Source: Alphaproteobacteria bacterium
Lineage (GTDB): Bacteria; Pseudomonadota; Alphaproteobacteria; Rhizobiales; Xanthobacteraceae
Direction: 5' to 3'
NCBI GenBank assembly: GCA_005884765.1
Contig: VAZV01000197.1
Location: 1-41,246, forward strand
DNA length: 41,246 nucleotides
Shown here: piece by piece, positions 1 through 6,593 of the stretch
Layout: the number at the start of each line of letters is the position of its first letter
Numbering within the stretch: position 1 is the stretch's first letter
The notes under the pieces: generated by a model
Seen by the model: only the letters and a program-made list of their open reading frames with translations
The model's database searches: none
Told to the model about the DNA's origin: nothing
Program-made: the position numbers and the translations under genes

Positions 1-402
1 AACCTCAAGCTGACCTTCGACGAAACCGCCAAGTCAACTCTCAACGTCAGTGGCGTTACCTACGACGCGGCTGGCCTCGGCCTTGCTTCGCTGACCGTGG
101 GCACGGACTTCCTGGACAACAGCTCCGCCAACGCGGCGCTCACCAAGCTCGGCTCGGCCAGCACCGTGCTCCGCACTGAGGCCTCGGCCTTGGGTTCGAA
201 CCTGTCTGTCGTGCAGTTGCGTCAGGATTTCAACAAGAGCCTGATCAACGTGCTGCAGACCGGCGCGTCCAACCTGACGCTGGCTGATGCCAACGAGGAA
301 GCGGCCAACAGCCAGGCGCTGTCGACCCGCCAGTCGATCGCGGTGTCCGCGCTGTCGCTCGCCAACCAGTCCCAGCAGAGCGTGTTGCAGCTGCTGCGCT
401 GA
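1..402 (+). CDS. fliC: flagellin, C-terminal part (5' end outside window)
   Basis: Reading frame 1 is open from the first base to a TGA at 400-402, giving 133 residues of a flagellin C-terminus. The tail (SALSLANQSQQSVLQLLR) and the preceding D1/D0 helix are nearly identical to those of the complete flagellin starting at 608, so these are tandem paralogues. In flagellins this helix pairs with the N-terminal D0/D1 helix, is needed for export and polymerisation, and ends in hydrophobic residues, as here. The gene is followed by a strong Rho-independent terminator. The N-terminal half and promoter lie outside the window, so total length is unknown. The family call is secure; the symbol is generic because rhizobia carry several flagellin genes. 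Confidence 0.95.
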   Translation, partial: NLKLTFDETAKSTLNVSGVTYDAAGLGLASLTVGTDFLDNSSANAALTKLGSASTVLRTEASALGSNLSVVQLRQDFNKSLINVLQTGASNLTLADANEEAANSQALSTRQSIAVSALSLANQSQQSVLQLLR

Positions 403-428
403 TCTTTCGAAAAAGACTATCAAGCAAG

Positions 429-455
429 GCGGCGGGGGAAACCCCGCCGCTTTTT
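429..455 (+). terminator. Rho-independent terminator after first flagellin
   Basis: A perfect 9-bp stem (429-437 with 442-450, GCGGCGGGG/CCCCGCCGC) closes a GAAA tetraloop and is followed by TTTTT at 451-455. It lies 26 nt after the flagellin stop and separates the two flagellin genes into distinct transcription units. Confidence 0.93.
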
Positions 456-483
456 CGTTGGGGGCCGCAATCAGGCGAAGCCC

Positions 484-499
484 CGGAAAGATCATTGCA
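484..499 (+). promoter_or_regulatory. weak sigma-54-like -24/-12 candidate upstream of flagellin
   Basis: CGGAAAGATCATTGCA has GG and GC separated by exactly 10 nt and a good TTGCA at -12, but the -24 element departs from TGGCACG at three positions. If used, transcription would start near 510 and the CtrA-type boxes at 508-558 would lie at or after the start. Chance occurrence is quite possible. Confidence 0.25.
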
Positions 500-507
500 G
501 GGCTCGG

Positions 508-558
508 GTAACCAAGTATTAACCAAACAACTTAAGCCGGCATTAACCATAATTTAAA
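508..558 (+). promoter_or_regulatory. array of CtrA-type boxes upstream of flagellin
   Basis: Three TTAA half-sites start at 532, 543 and 554, that is two overlapping TTAA-N7-TTAA boxes on an 11-bp period. A further GTAA-N7-TTAAC box lies at 508-523. The first pair (TTAAGCCGGCATTAAC) matches the full CtrA consensus TTAA-N7-TTAAC. The array ends 49 nt before the flagellin ATG, a suitable distance for an activator overlapping the -35 region. CtrA binding is inferred from the motif only. Confidence 0.7.
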
Positions 559-573
559 GGAAACTGGATAGAA

Positions 574-583
574 CCTCCGGAGG
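574..583 (+). promoter_or_regulatory. perfect palindrome in flagellin leader
   Basis: CCTCCGGAGG is a perfect 10-bp palindrome 24 nt before the flagellin ATG. It contains a Shine-Dalgarno-like GGAGG and its complement. The likely ribosome-binding site is the later GGAAGG at 594-599. The palindrome could mask or mimic a ribosome site, or bind a leader-acting factor such as FlaF/FlbT; this is inference. Confidence 0.35.
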
Positions 584-607
584 TAAAAACTACGGAAGGC
601 CTGTCAC

Positions 608-1819
608 ATGTCCGGTATTGTTCTTTCGGCGGCGGTTCGCCAGAACCTGCTTTCGCTGCAAAATACGGCGGAGCTGCTCTCCACCACCCAGAACCGTCTG
701 GCTAGCGGCAAGAAGGTCAACACCGCGCTCGACAATCCGACCAACTACTTCACGGCGCAGGGCCTCGACAACCGCGCCAGCGACATCAACAATCTTCTCG
801 ACGGCATCGGCAACGGCGTGCAGGTCTTGCAGGCCGCCAACACCGGGCTGACGTCGCTGCAGAAGCTGGTCGATACCGCCAAGTCGATCGCCAACCAGGT
901 GCTGCAGACCACTACCGGTTATACGACCAAGGCTAATGTGACCACCACAGCCGGCGCCGTGGGTACTGCCGGCGACTTGACCACCGGCGGCACCACGTCG
1001 CTGCAGGGCAAGACCGTCATCTTGACGCCCGCCACCGGTCCCGCTCTGACGCTGACCTTCAGCAATGTGGCCGGCGCGGGAAACGTTAACTCGCTCGCCG
1101 CCCTGAATACGGCGATCGCCGCCGCCGGCATTGGCGTGACCGCATCGATAAGTTTGACCGGCTTTCTCACGTTCACTTCAAATAACGACAACGCGAGCCA
1201 GTCAATTACGACCTCCGGCGCCGCAGCGGCTAATACCGTTTCGATCACGGGAACCACGGCATCTGCGATTGTGGCCGGAAGCGGCACTCCGGTCGTCGAT
1301 CCGAACTCGCAGACGATTCGCGCCAGCCTGGTGAGCCAGTACAACAACATCATCACGCAGATCACGACAACGTCGCAGGACTCTTCCTTCAACGGGATCA
1401 ACCTGCTGTTCGGCGATGACCTGAAGCTGACTTTCAACGAAACCGGCAAGTCCACGCTCAGCGTGCCTGGCGTCACTTTTGACGCGGCCGGCCTCGGCCT
1501 TGGTCCGCTGACCGCGGGTACCGATTTCCTGGACAACAGCTCGGCCAACGCGGTGATCGCCAAGGTGACCGCCGCTTCAGACCAGTTGCGGTCGGAAGCC
1601 TCGGCGCTCGGTTCCAACTTGTCGATCGTGCAAATCCGCCAGGACTTCGCCAAGAACCTGATCAACGTGCTGCAGACCGGCTCGGCCAACCTGACGCTGG
1701 CGGACTCCAACGAGGAAGCGGCCAACAGCCAGGCACTGTCGACGCGCCAGTCGATCGCAGTGTCCGCGCTGGCCTTGTCCAACCAGTCCCAGCAGAGCGT
1801 GCTGCAGCTGCTGCGGTAA
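608..1819 (+). CDS. fliC: flagellin, complete (403 aa)
   Basis: This is the structural subunit of the flagellar filament, exported through the flagellar type III system. Residues 1-100 carry the conserved flagellin N-terminus (helical D0/D1, with NRLASGKKVNTALDNPTNYF). Residues about 105-235 form a Thr/Ala/Gly-rich, low-charge variable region typical of the surface-exposed domain. The rest is the conserved C-terminal D1/D0 helix ending in LQLLR. The ATG at 608 has a GGAAGG ribosome site 8 nt upstream, and the N-terminus aligns with flagellins without extension. No cysteine is present, as usual for flagellins. Upstream lie CtrA-type boxes (508-558) and downstream a strong terminator, so it is probably monocistronic. 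The last 130 codons are almost the same as in the flagellin at 1-402, pointing to tandem duplication with sequence homogenisation. Confidence 0.96.
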   Translation: MSGIVLSAAVRQNLLSLQNTAELLSTTQNRLASGKKVNTALDNPTNYFTAQGLDNRASDINNLLDGIGNGVQVLQAANTGLTSLQKLVDTAKSIANQVLQTTTGYTTKANVTTTAGAVGTAGDLTTGGTTSLQGKTVILTPATGPALTLTFSNVAGAGNVNSLAALNTAIAAAGIGVTASISLTGFLTFTSNNDNASQSITTSGAAAANTVSITGTTASAIVAGSGTPVVDPNSQTIRASLVSQYNNIITQITTTSQDSSFNGINLLFGDDLKLTFNETGKSTLSVPGVTFDAAGLGLGPLTAGTDFLDNSSANAVIAKVTAASDQLRSEASALGSNLSIVQIRQDFAKNLINVLQTGSANLTLADSNEEAANSQALSTRQSIAVSALALSNQSQQSVLQLLR

Positions 1820-1841
1820 GCTCAGCGCGAAAAGAAAAAAG

Positions 1842-1867
1842 ACGGCGAGGGGAAACCTCGCCGTTTT
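1842..1867 (+). terminator. Rho-independent terminator after second flagellin
   Basis: A perfect 9-bp stem (1842-1850 with 1856-1864, ACGGCGAGG/CCTCGCCGT) has a GGAAA loop and a TTTT tail. An A-rich run before it (1830-1840) would give a U-tract on the opposite strand too. It resembles the terminator after the first flagellin. Confidence 0.9.
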
Positions 1868-1942
1868 GTGCCTCTGCGCAACGCTGCGTCGGCGAATAGC
1901 GAACAACACTTGCCATTATCCGGACAAATACGGAAACATCCG

Positions 1943-1958
1943 CTAACCCTATTTTAAA
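1943..1958 (+). promoter_or_regulatory. CtrA-like box upstream of flaF
   Basis: CTAA-N7-TTAAA followed by GG (1943-1960). The block closely matches the last two half-sites of the flagellin array (543-560): both read TAACC-x-TA-(A/T)-TTTAAAGG. It lies 68 nt before the flaF ATG. One half-site is imperfect. Confidence 0.45.
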
Positions 1959-2025
1959 GGCGACCACGTACAAAACTTGGGCAGTTTTTCGTAGCCCACA
2001 TTTTAGCGTAACGCCGAGGTAGTGA

Positions 2026-2391
2026 ATGTCGCATGCCGCTCAAGCCTATGCCCGCACGTCGCACACAATGGCAACTCCCAGGGAAATCGAAGCACAGGCG
2101 CTCCTGAAGGCGGCAAGACAGCTGCAGGAAGTCCAGACCAACTGGACCGGCCCGGACAAGAACATGCACAAGGCGTTGCTCTTCAATCGCAGGCTTTGGT
2201 CGATCTTCATGAGCGCAATGCAGACCAACGATAATCCGCAGCCGCTCGAGGTTCGCCAGAACATCGCCAATATCGGCGTGTTCGTCATGAAGCAGACCAT
2301 CGAAATGCAGATCAATCCGGATCCGGCGAAGCTGAAATCGCTGATCGACATCAATTGCAATATCGCAGCCGGACTCTCAGGCCGGGGATGA
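2026..2391 (+). CDS. flaF: flagellar biosynthesis regulator FlaF
   Basis: The 121-aa protein matches the FlaF family of alphaproteobacteria, recognisable from the N-terminus AAQAYART and the NRRLWSIF and QNIANIGVFV segments. In Caulobacter, FlaF is needed for flagellin translation and secretion and acts opposite the repressor FlbT. It is a small, soluble, mostly helical cytoplasmic protein. The ATG at 2026 is preceded by GAGGT at 2016-2020; a later in-frame ATG (residue 15) is possible but would remove the conserved AYART segment. Downstream of flagellin is its usual position. What is unusual is that flbT, which often follows flaF, is not here; a different small gene does. Confidence 0.9.
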   Translation: MSHAAQAYARTSHTMATPREIEAQALLKAARQLQEVQTNWTGPDKNMHKALLFNRRLWSIFMSAMQTNDNPQPLEVRQNIANIGVFVMKQTIEMQINPDPAKLKSLIDINCNIAAGLSGRG

Positions 2392-2419
2392 TGGCCTTGG
2401 CGGCCAGCGGAGTAAGCCG

Positions 2420-2788
2420 ATGACCGATATCGCGAGCATACTATCGGCGAGCTACAAGAGCAGCGCGTTGACGTCGGCGCCGAGCAAGACCAAGTACGTC
2501 GCGGTCGATCCCACGCTTTACCAGGGCGACTGGACCGGCAAATACGCCAACAACAAGTCGTTCACGGTCCATGTCTCGGGTGTCAGCGGCTTCCACGCCA
2601 AGGTTCACTACCTGAGCGACGGCACGTCGAAATATCAGGATGTCCTGATCAAGGATGGTTCGTTTCGGATTGGTGACACCAAATTCACGCTGCTCAGCAA
2701 CGGCAAAGCGCTAATCAAGAACGTCGTCACCGACCCCGCGACCGGCTCAACCTATCTCGACACTGCCTACGCCGCGCTGCAAAAATAA
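2420..2788 (+). CDS. unrecognised small protein after flaF (122 aa)
   Basis: I do not recognise this family. The ATG has GGAG 7 nt upstream, and the gene begins 28 nt after the flaF stop in the same direction, so cotranscription is likely. The first 25 residues are Ser/Ala/Thr-rich. The rest looks like an all-beta fold with alternating hydrophobic residues: a YQGDWTGKYANNKSFT segment, then VHVSGVSGFHAKVHYLSDG, then paired IKDGSFRIGDTKFTLLSNGKALI strands. It has no signal peptide, membrane helix or cysteine. The N-terminus resembles flagellar export substrates in being polar and unstructured, so it could be a secreted filament-associated protein, but that is a guess. Position suggests a link to flagellin production. 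Confidence 0.8.
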   Translation: MTDIASILSASYKSSALTSAPSKTKYVAVDPTLYQGDWTGKYANNKSFTVHVSGVSGFHAKVHYLSDGTSKYQDVLIKDGSFRIGDTKFTLLSNGKALIKNVVTDPATGSTYLDTAYAALQK

Positions 2789-2796
2789 CGGCAGCT

Positions 2797-3162
2797 TTAG
2801 GCCGTGCGGTCGGTCGCGCGTACGCGGAGACTGGACGCCTTGGTCAGGTCGAGGGTGTGGAAATAGGCGCGGCGGCGCAGCACGGCGTCGTCGGGATATT
2901 GCTTCACAACCTGGTCCGTTCTGCTGTTGACCACCTGAAACACTACCGCCGCGGCGTCGCGATCGAAAAATGCCTGATGCGATAGATCTCCGCTGGCGAT
3001 CTGCGGATCGTTGTTGGCGGCAACGCCGGCGTCCGTTGCCGTGACGCTCTGTCTTGCCGGCAGAACAGTGGTGACCGCCTCGTTCGCCGCCCTGCTCGGT
3101 GGCGGTACAACGGGCGATGGAGCCGGTGCCCCCACCGGCCTGATGCTGAAATCCGTACTCAT
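2797..3162 (-). CDS. FlaG-like flagellar protein (121 aa)
   Basis: The C-terminal third (about residues 70-105: VVFQVVNSRTDQVVKQYPDD then AVLRRRAYF) has the FlaG pattern, in which beta strands with V-x-V-x-(D/N) lead into a 'QIP.e..l' motif. The N-terminal 60 residues are Pro/Ala/Thr-rich and likely disordered, as in FlaG. FlaG proteins affect filament length or flagellin handling; their mechanism is poorly known. AGGAGG lies directly upstream of the ATG at 3162. The gene lies 156 nt after flgN on the same strand and converges with the 2420-2788 gene, with only 8 nt between stops. The family assignment rests on pattern recognition and is moderately secure. Confidence 0.65.
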   Translation of the reverse strand: MSTDFSIRPVGAPAPSPVVPPPSRAANEAVTTVLPARQSVTATDAGVAANNDPQIASGDLSHQAFFDRDAAAVVFQVVNSRTDQVVKQYPDDAVLRRRAYFHTLDLTKASSLRVRATDRTA

Positions 3163-3209
3163 GGCAGCCTCCTGGCTCCCCTAGAGTGAAATCCCGGCCC
3201 CTCCTGAAT

Positions 3210-3225
3210 TGCAACTATGCGCCCT
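3210..3225 (-). promoter_or_regulatory. weak sigma-54-like promoter candidate for the FlaG-like gene
   Basis: On the minus strand AGGGCGCATAGTTGCA has GG-N10-GC spacing and a good TTGCA -12 element, but the -24 element is poor. It would give a leader of about 36 nt before the ATG at 3162, which is plausible for a late flagellar gene. Confidence 0.3.
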
Positions 3226-3318
3226 GCGTATCAATACGGTGTTAGAGAACGTGGTGAATCCCGCGCTGCGATCGGCGCGGGAATTTGGTGAAAATTGTAC
3301 TTAGATCCCGTGAACGCG

Positions 3319-3810
3319 TCAGAGCGAACGGCTGACCGCCAGCGGGGTCATGTGGCGCGGCCCTGGCGCGGCGCGCCGGCCCGAGGCGGTGTAGGTGTTC
3401 GGAATGTTGCGGCGCTGGACCTCGGCGTTGACGCCGCGCATGATGCTTTCGGAGACCGCATGCGCGGTCGCCAGCACCGTGAGGTTGATCTGCAGCATGG
3501 CGCGAAAGGTGTCGTGATGGCGATGCAGCGCGCCGAGAAGCTCGGGCGCCGACTGCGTGAGATATTTCTGGCTGGCCTGCAATTGCCCGACGGCGCTGAC
3601 ATAGCGGCGCGACAGCTCGGTTTTCTTGGGCTCGAGGTCCATTGCCTCGCGCAGCTTGCCGGCGCGCACCAGCTCGGTTTCGCGCTCGATGACGCTGAGC
3701 AGGGCGCTCATGACGTCCAGCAGGTTTTCGGCGAGCTTGCGCGCGTCAGCGGCGGTCGCCGCGGTCGGGATCGGGGCTTGCGCCTCTCGTCGTTGGGCGT
3801 GCGGGCTCAT
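3319..3810 (-). CDS. flgN: FlgN-like flagellar protein
   Basis: A 163-aa, mostly helical protein with a coiled-coil centre (residues about 20-120: KLAENLLDVMSALLSVIERE, then charged helices). This is the pattern of the FlgN family, cytosolic export chaperones that hold hook-filament junction proteins FlgK and FlgL. The C-terminus is basic and Pro/Gly-rich. The ATG at 3810 is preferred, with GAAGGG 10 nt upstream; a TTG at 3816 in the same frame would add two residues. It is the third gene of the flgI-flgJ-flgN operon, 14 nt after flgJ. flgK and flgL are not in the window. Assignment rests on helical pattern and operon position, since FlgN sequences are poorly conserved. Confidence 0.65.
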   Translation of the reverse strand: MSPHAQRREAQAPIPTAATAADARKLAENLLDVMSALLSVIERETELVRAGKLREAMDLEPKKTELSRRYVSAVGQLQASQKYLTQSAPELLGALHRHHDTFRAMLQINLTVLATAHAVSESIMRGVNAEVQRRNIPNTYTASGRRAAPGPRHMTPLAVSRSL

Positions 3811-3824
3811 CTTCAAGTTTCCCT

Positions 3825-4196
3825 TCAGGTTTCGCTGGTGCGCTTGGCTTGCTGCAGGATCAGCGTGCGATAGACCTCGTTCGAGATGCCGACGCCGCCG
3901 GCTTTGGCAAAGGATTTCGAATATTGCTCGGTCAGCATCGAGCGCCAGATCCCGGTGCCCGGCGTATCGCCGAACGGGCCTTCGCCCTTCAGGCCGCTCG
4001 TCATCTGCGCGAACATCGAGTTGAGAAACATCGCCTCGAAATCGGTTGCCGTCGACTTGGCCTTGGCCTGCGCCTGCGGCGAGACTTTGGTCAGCGCCCG
4101 GGCGAGATCATAATCCGGGTGACCGTTGTAGCTCGGCATCGCCGACCCGGCCGGGATGCTGCCGCCGACATTGTTGGCGAGGGATGCCAGCATCAC
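3825..4196 (-). CDS. flgJ: rod-binding protein, FlgJ N-terminal type (CheL-like)
   Basis: The 123-aa protein has the rod-binding domain of FlgJ (residues 45-120: ATDFEAMFLNSMFAQMTSGL, then GEGPFGDTPG, then an SMLTEQYSKSFAKAGGVGI segment). It lacks the C-terminal muramidase domain of enterobacterial FlgJ, as is normal in alphaproteobacteria, where the gene is often called cheL. It acts in the periplasm as a rod cap or scaffold, and a separate lytic enzyme must open the peptidoglycan. Its ATG overlaps the flgI stop (ATGA, 4193-4196), indicating translational coupling. flgN follows after 14 nt. Confidence 0.88.
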   Translation of the reverse strand: MMLASLANNVGGSIPAGSAMPSYNGHPDYDLARALTKVSPQAQAKAKSTATDFEAMFLNSMFAQMTSGLKGEGPFGDTPGTGIWRSMLTEQYSKSFAKAGGVGISNEVYRTLILQQAKRTSET

Positions 4197-5332
4197 ATCA
4201 CCTCGATGTCGGCTTCGATCGCGCCGGCGGCCTTGATGGCCTGCAAAATGCCGATCAGGTCGCGCGGCCCGATGCCGAGCCCGTTGAGGCCGTCGACGAG
4301 CTGCTGCAACGACACGCCATCTTTGACGACCGCGAATTTCTTGCCGTCTTCGGTGACGCTGACGCCGGTGCGCGGCGTCACCACGGTTCGTCCGCGCGAC
4401 AGCGGATTGGGCTGGCTGACCTGCGGGCTTTCGGAAATCGTGACGGTGAGATTGCCCTGCGCCACGGCGACGGTGGCGACACGGACGTCACGGCCCATCA
4501 CGATGATCCCGGAGCGTTCGTCGATGATGATCTTGGCGGCGAGGTCCGGATCGACCTGCAACTGCTCGATCTCGGTCAGGAAGGCGACGACGTTGCCCTT
4601 GAATTCCGGTGGGATCGACAGCTGCACGGTCGAAGGGTCGATCGGCTCGGCGGACTTGGTCCCGAGAAAGTCATTGACCGCGGCGGCAATGCGCTTGGCC
4701 GTGGTGAAATCGGCGTTGCGCAGCGCGAGCCGCACATTGGGGAGGCGGTTGAGCGCAAACTCGATCTCGCGCTCGATGATGGCGCCGTTGGCGATGCGAC
4801 CGACCGTCGGCACGCCGCGCACGATCTTGGCGGCTTCGCCCTCGGCCTGGAATCCCGAGATCGCGAGCGAGCCCTGCGCCACCGCATAGACGTTGCCGTC
4901 GGCGCCGAGCAGGGGGGTGACGAGCAGGGTGCCGCCCTGCAGGTTCTTGGCATCGCCGAGCGCCGATACCGTGACATCCATCCGCGTGCCCTGGGTCCCG
5001 AACGGCGGCAGATTGCCGGTGACCATCACGGCGGCGACGTTGCCGGTGCGGATGGTGGCGCCGCGGATGTTGACGCCCATGCGCTCGAGCATCGCTTGCA
5101 GCGATTGCTTGGTGAAGGGGATGTTGTTGAGCGTATCGCCGGTGCCGTTGAGGCCGACCACGAGGCCGTAGCCGATCAACTGGTTCTGGCGGACGCCTTC
5201 GATGTTGGCGAGGTCCTTGATGCGGGAAGTCGCGTCCGCAGGCATGGCGGATAATGCCAGCGCGAGCAGCGCGGCACAGGCCGCCCCAAATCGCCTTGCC
5301 CTATACACCCCTGCGCAATGAACGCTCGACAT
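4193..5332 (-). CDS. flgI: flagellar P-ring protein FlgI
   Basis: FlgI forms the P-ring in the peptidoglycan layer around the rod. The start at 5332 (MSSVHCAGVYRARRFGAACA) has GGGGAG 6 nt upstream and gives 379 aa, close to the usual 370. It provides a Sec signal peptide with hydrophobic core CAALLALALSAM and likely cleavage after ADA. Longer in-frame readings to 5398 would begin almost at the transcription start predicted from the sigma-54 promoter (5405-5420) and are rejected. Family landmarks are SRIKDLANIEGVRQNQLIGYG just after cleavage, GLNGTGDT, and the C-terminal GVSLQQLVDGLNGLG. It is the first gene of flgI-flgJ-flgN, divergent from fliX, exactly as in Caulobacter. Confidence 0.96.
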   Translation of the reverse strand: MSSVHCAGVYRARRFGAACAALLALALSAMPADATSRIKDLANIEGVRQNQLIGYGLVVGLNGTGDTLNNIPFTKQSLQAMLERMGVNIRGATIRTGNVAAVMVTGNLPPFGTQGTRMDVTVSALGDAKNLQGGTLLVTPLLGADGNVYAVAQGSLAISGFQAEGEAAKIVRGVPTVGRIANGAIIEREIEFALNRLPNVRLALRNADFTTAKRIAAAVNDFLGTKSAEPIDPSTVQLSIPPEFKGNVVAFLTEIEQLQVDPDLAAKIIIDERSGIIVMGRDVRVATVAVAQGNLTVTISESPQVSQPNPLSRGRTVVTPRTGVSVTEDGKKFAVVKDGVSLQQLVDGLNGLGIGPRDLIGILQAIKAAGAIEADIEVM

Positions 5333-5404
5333 CCTCTGCTCCCCGCCTGAGGCCTTCGAATCTTGAGCGCGCCACTCCCATGACGCGTGATCCGCCATTG
5401 ACTA

Positions 5405-5420
5405 TGCGAGTGGCGTGCCA
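5405..5420 (-). promoter_or_regulatory. sigma-54 promoter of the flgI operon
   Basis: On the minus strand TGGCACGCCACTCGCA matches TGGCACG-N4-TTGCA with one mismatch (TC for TT) and the correct GG-N10-GC spacing. The predicted start near 5394 gives a leader of about 60 nt before the FlgI ATG at 5332. The promoter upstream of flgF (15344-15359) carries the same TC variant. Confidence 0.85.
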
Positions 5421-5497
5421 CGCCGCGCGATGCGGATAACCGTTTGATTTTTCTATAAAAGCCTCATTGGGGCGGTGACGGGCTCCTAACGCTGCGA

Positions 5498-5531
5498 CGG
5501 CGAAACTGCCGCGGGGCGGCAGATTTTGCCG
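5498..5531. promoter_or_regulatory. tandem CGGC-N-GCCG palindromes, candidate FlbD enhancer sites
   Basis: CGGCGAAACTGCCG (5498-5511) and CGGCAGATTTTGCCG (5517-5531) lie 19 bp apart, start to start, and 80-110 bp upstream of the flgI -24 element. That is the usual position of sigma-54 enhancers. The shared core resembles Caulobacter ftr sites, bound by the activator FlbD. Binding is inferred. Similar palindromes flank the flgB promoter. Confidence 0.6.
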
Positions 5532-5536
5532 GGTCG

Positions 5537-5552
5537 TTTACGTAGCGTTAAC
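5537..5552 (+). promoter_or_regulatory. CtrA-like box upstream of fliX
   Basis: TTTA-N7-TTAACCAT (5537-5555) matches CtrA boxes with one mismatch in the first half-site. The same TTAACCAT end occurs upstream of flagellin, fliL and flgB. The box is now 122 nt from the fliX ATG because a palindromic repeat (5581-5658) lies between; without it the distance would be about 45 nt. Confidence 0.5.
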
Positions 5553-5580
5553 CATGGCAAGGCGAAGCTCCCTCCGACGT

Positions 5581-5658
5581 GTAGCCCGGATGAGCGCAGC
5601 GACATCCGGGAACGAATGCAACGCCGGCCCCGGATATCGCTGCGCTCATCCGGGCTAC
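5581..5658. repeat. palindromic intergenic repeat (GTAGCCCGGATGAGCGCAGC family)
   Basis: Two 30-nt arms (5581-5610 and 5629-5658) are inverted copies with one mismatch and an 18-nt loop. The GTAGCCCGGATGAGCGCAGCG arm is a repeat I know from many intergenic sites in Bradyrhizobium. It would form a long hairpin in the fliX leader. Confidence 0.9.
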
Positions 5659-5674
5659 GTAGGAAGCCACGACC

Positions 5675-6091
5675 ATGCGCATCTACGGACCGAACGGCAC
5701 AACGATCGGATCGCCTACCGGCAACACCAGGCGAACTAGTTCGACCGGCTTTTCGCTTCCGGACGATGTCGCTTCGACGCAAGACACCCGCGCAACGCTC
5801 GCTCCAAAAGCCGCGGCCAATATCGACGCACTGCTCGCCCTGCAGGGCATCGAGGAGGATCCGGCCGAACGGCGCAAGCGTTCGGTACAGCGCGGCAAGG
5901 GTGCGCTCGACGTGCTGGACGATCTCAAGCTCGGCCTGTTGTCCGGCAATTTCGACGCCTCCACCGTCGGCCGGCTGCGCGACGCCGCGGCCAATCTCAA
6001 ATCCTCCTCCGGCGACCCCGGCCTCGACGCGGTGCTGTCGGAGATCGAACTGCGGGTAGAAGTCGAACTCGCCAAGGCCGGGCAGTTCTAG
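5675..6091 (+). CDS. fliX: flagellar assembly regulator FliX
   Basis: The 138-aa protein starts MRIYGPNGT, the characteristic FliX opening, and has the conserved helical C-terminus (GALDVLDDLKLGLLSG, then a domain ending in EIELRVEVELAK). In Caulobacter, FliX binds the sigma-54 activator FlbD and couples assembly of the early basal body to transcription of middle and late flagellar genes. AGGAAG precedes the ATG by about 9 nt. fliX is divergent from flgI, as in Caulobacter, with a CtrA-like box upstream. The inserted palindromic repeat lies in its leader. flbD itself is outside the window. Confidence 0.93.
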   Translation: MRIYGPNGTTIGSPTGNTRRTSSTGFSLPDDVASTQDTRATLAPKAAANIDALLALQGIEEDPAERRKRSVQRGKGALDVLDDLKLGLLSGNFDASTVGRLRDAAANLKSSSGDPGLDAVLSEIELRVEVELAKAGQF

Positions 6092-6103
6092 TCCCTCTCC
6101 GCA

Positions 6104-6207
6104 TGTCATTGCCCGGCTTGACCGGGCAACCCAGTATTCCAGAGACGCTCGTGCTCGACCGAAAGCGCGCGGCGTACTGGATGCCCGCTTGAAGCGGGGC
6201 ATGACAG
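6104..6207. repeat. intergenic repeat, TGTCATTGCCCGG family
   Basis: The ends are inverted (TGTCAT at 6104, ATGACA near 6201-6206), and inner arms GCCCGGCTTGACCGGGC and GCCCGCTTGAAGCGGGGC each fold on themselves. This layout is a common Bradyrhizobium intergenic repeat. It fills the space between the convergent ends of fliX and the HxlR gene and may act as a bidirectional terminator. Confidence 0.85.
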
Positions 6208-6218
6208 TGGGGACGCCC

Positions 6219-6593
6219 TCACGCGGCAAGCGCCTTGCGCTGGGCGTCATAGCGGCGTTGCGCGGCCAAGACCTCCTTCAGGTTGCGCTCCGCCCAATCG
6301 CGCAGGGGATCGACCGCGCCGGCCAGGGTCGCCCCTAATGGCATGATCGAATATTCCACCGTCACCGGCACGGTCGCGATGGCGCGGCGGCGGATCAGCC
6401 CGTCGCGCTCGAGCGATTTGAGCACCTGCGACAGCATCTTCTGCGAGATGCCTTCAATGGCCCGGCGCAATGCATTGAAGCGCATCGGCTTGTCCCGCAC
6501 CAACAGCAGGATCAGCACCGCCCATTTGTCGCCGACGCGATCGAGAATCTGGCGTGTTGGGCAATCGGCCGAATAGGCATTGGCGGCTTTCAT
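6219..6593 (-). CDS. HxlR-family transcriptional regulator
   Basis: The 124-aa protein is a winged-helix regulator of the HxlR family. It shows CPTRQILDRVGDKWAVLIL at residues 11-29, then RFNALRRAIEGISQKMLSQV with the recognition helix, then the wing RRRAIATVPVTVEYSIMPLG. The single Cys11 just before the first helix is conserved in family members that sense thiol stress or electrophiles. GGAG lies 7 nt before the ATG. It is divergent from the NAD(P)-binding gene at 6697 and shares a 100-bp intergenic region, so it probably regulates that gene and itself. This is the typical HxlR/oxidoreductase arrangement. I found no convincing operator palindrome. Confidence 0.9.
   Translation of the reverse strand: MKAANAYSADCPTRQILDRVGDKWAVLILLLVRDKPMRFNALRRAIEGISQKMLSQVLKSLERDGLIRRRAIATVPVTVEYSIMPLGATLAGAVDPLRDWAERNLKEVLAAQRRYDAQRKALAA

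Noticed and set aside
3257..3283. CCCGCGC/GCGCGGG hairpin as a terminator after flgN
   Set aside because: There is no T-run on either side; it might slow polymerase but I cannot support termination.
4046..5254. 402-codon plus-strand frame over flgI
   Set aside because: FlgI on the minus strand has full family landmarks, promoter and ribosome site; the plus frame is rich in Arg/Gly/His.
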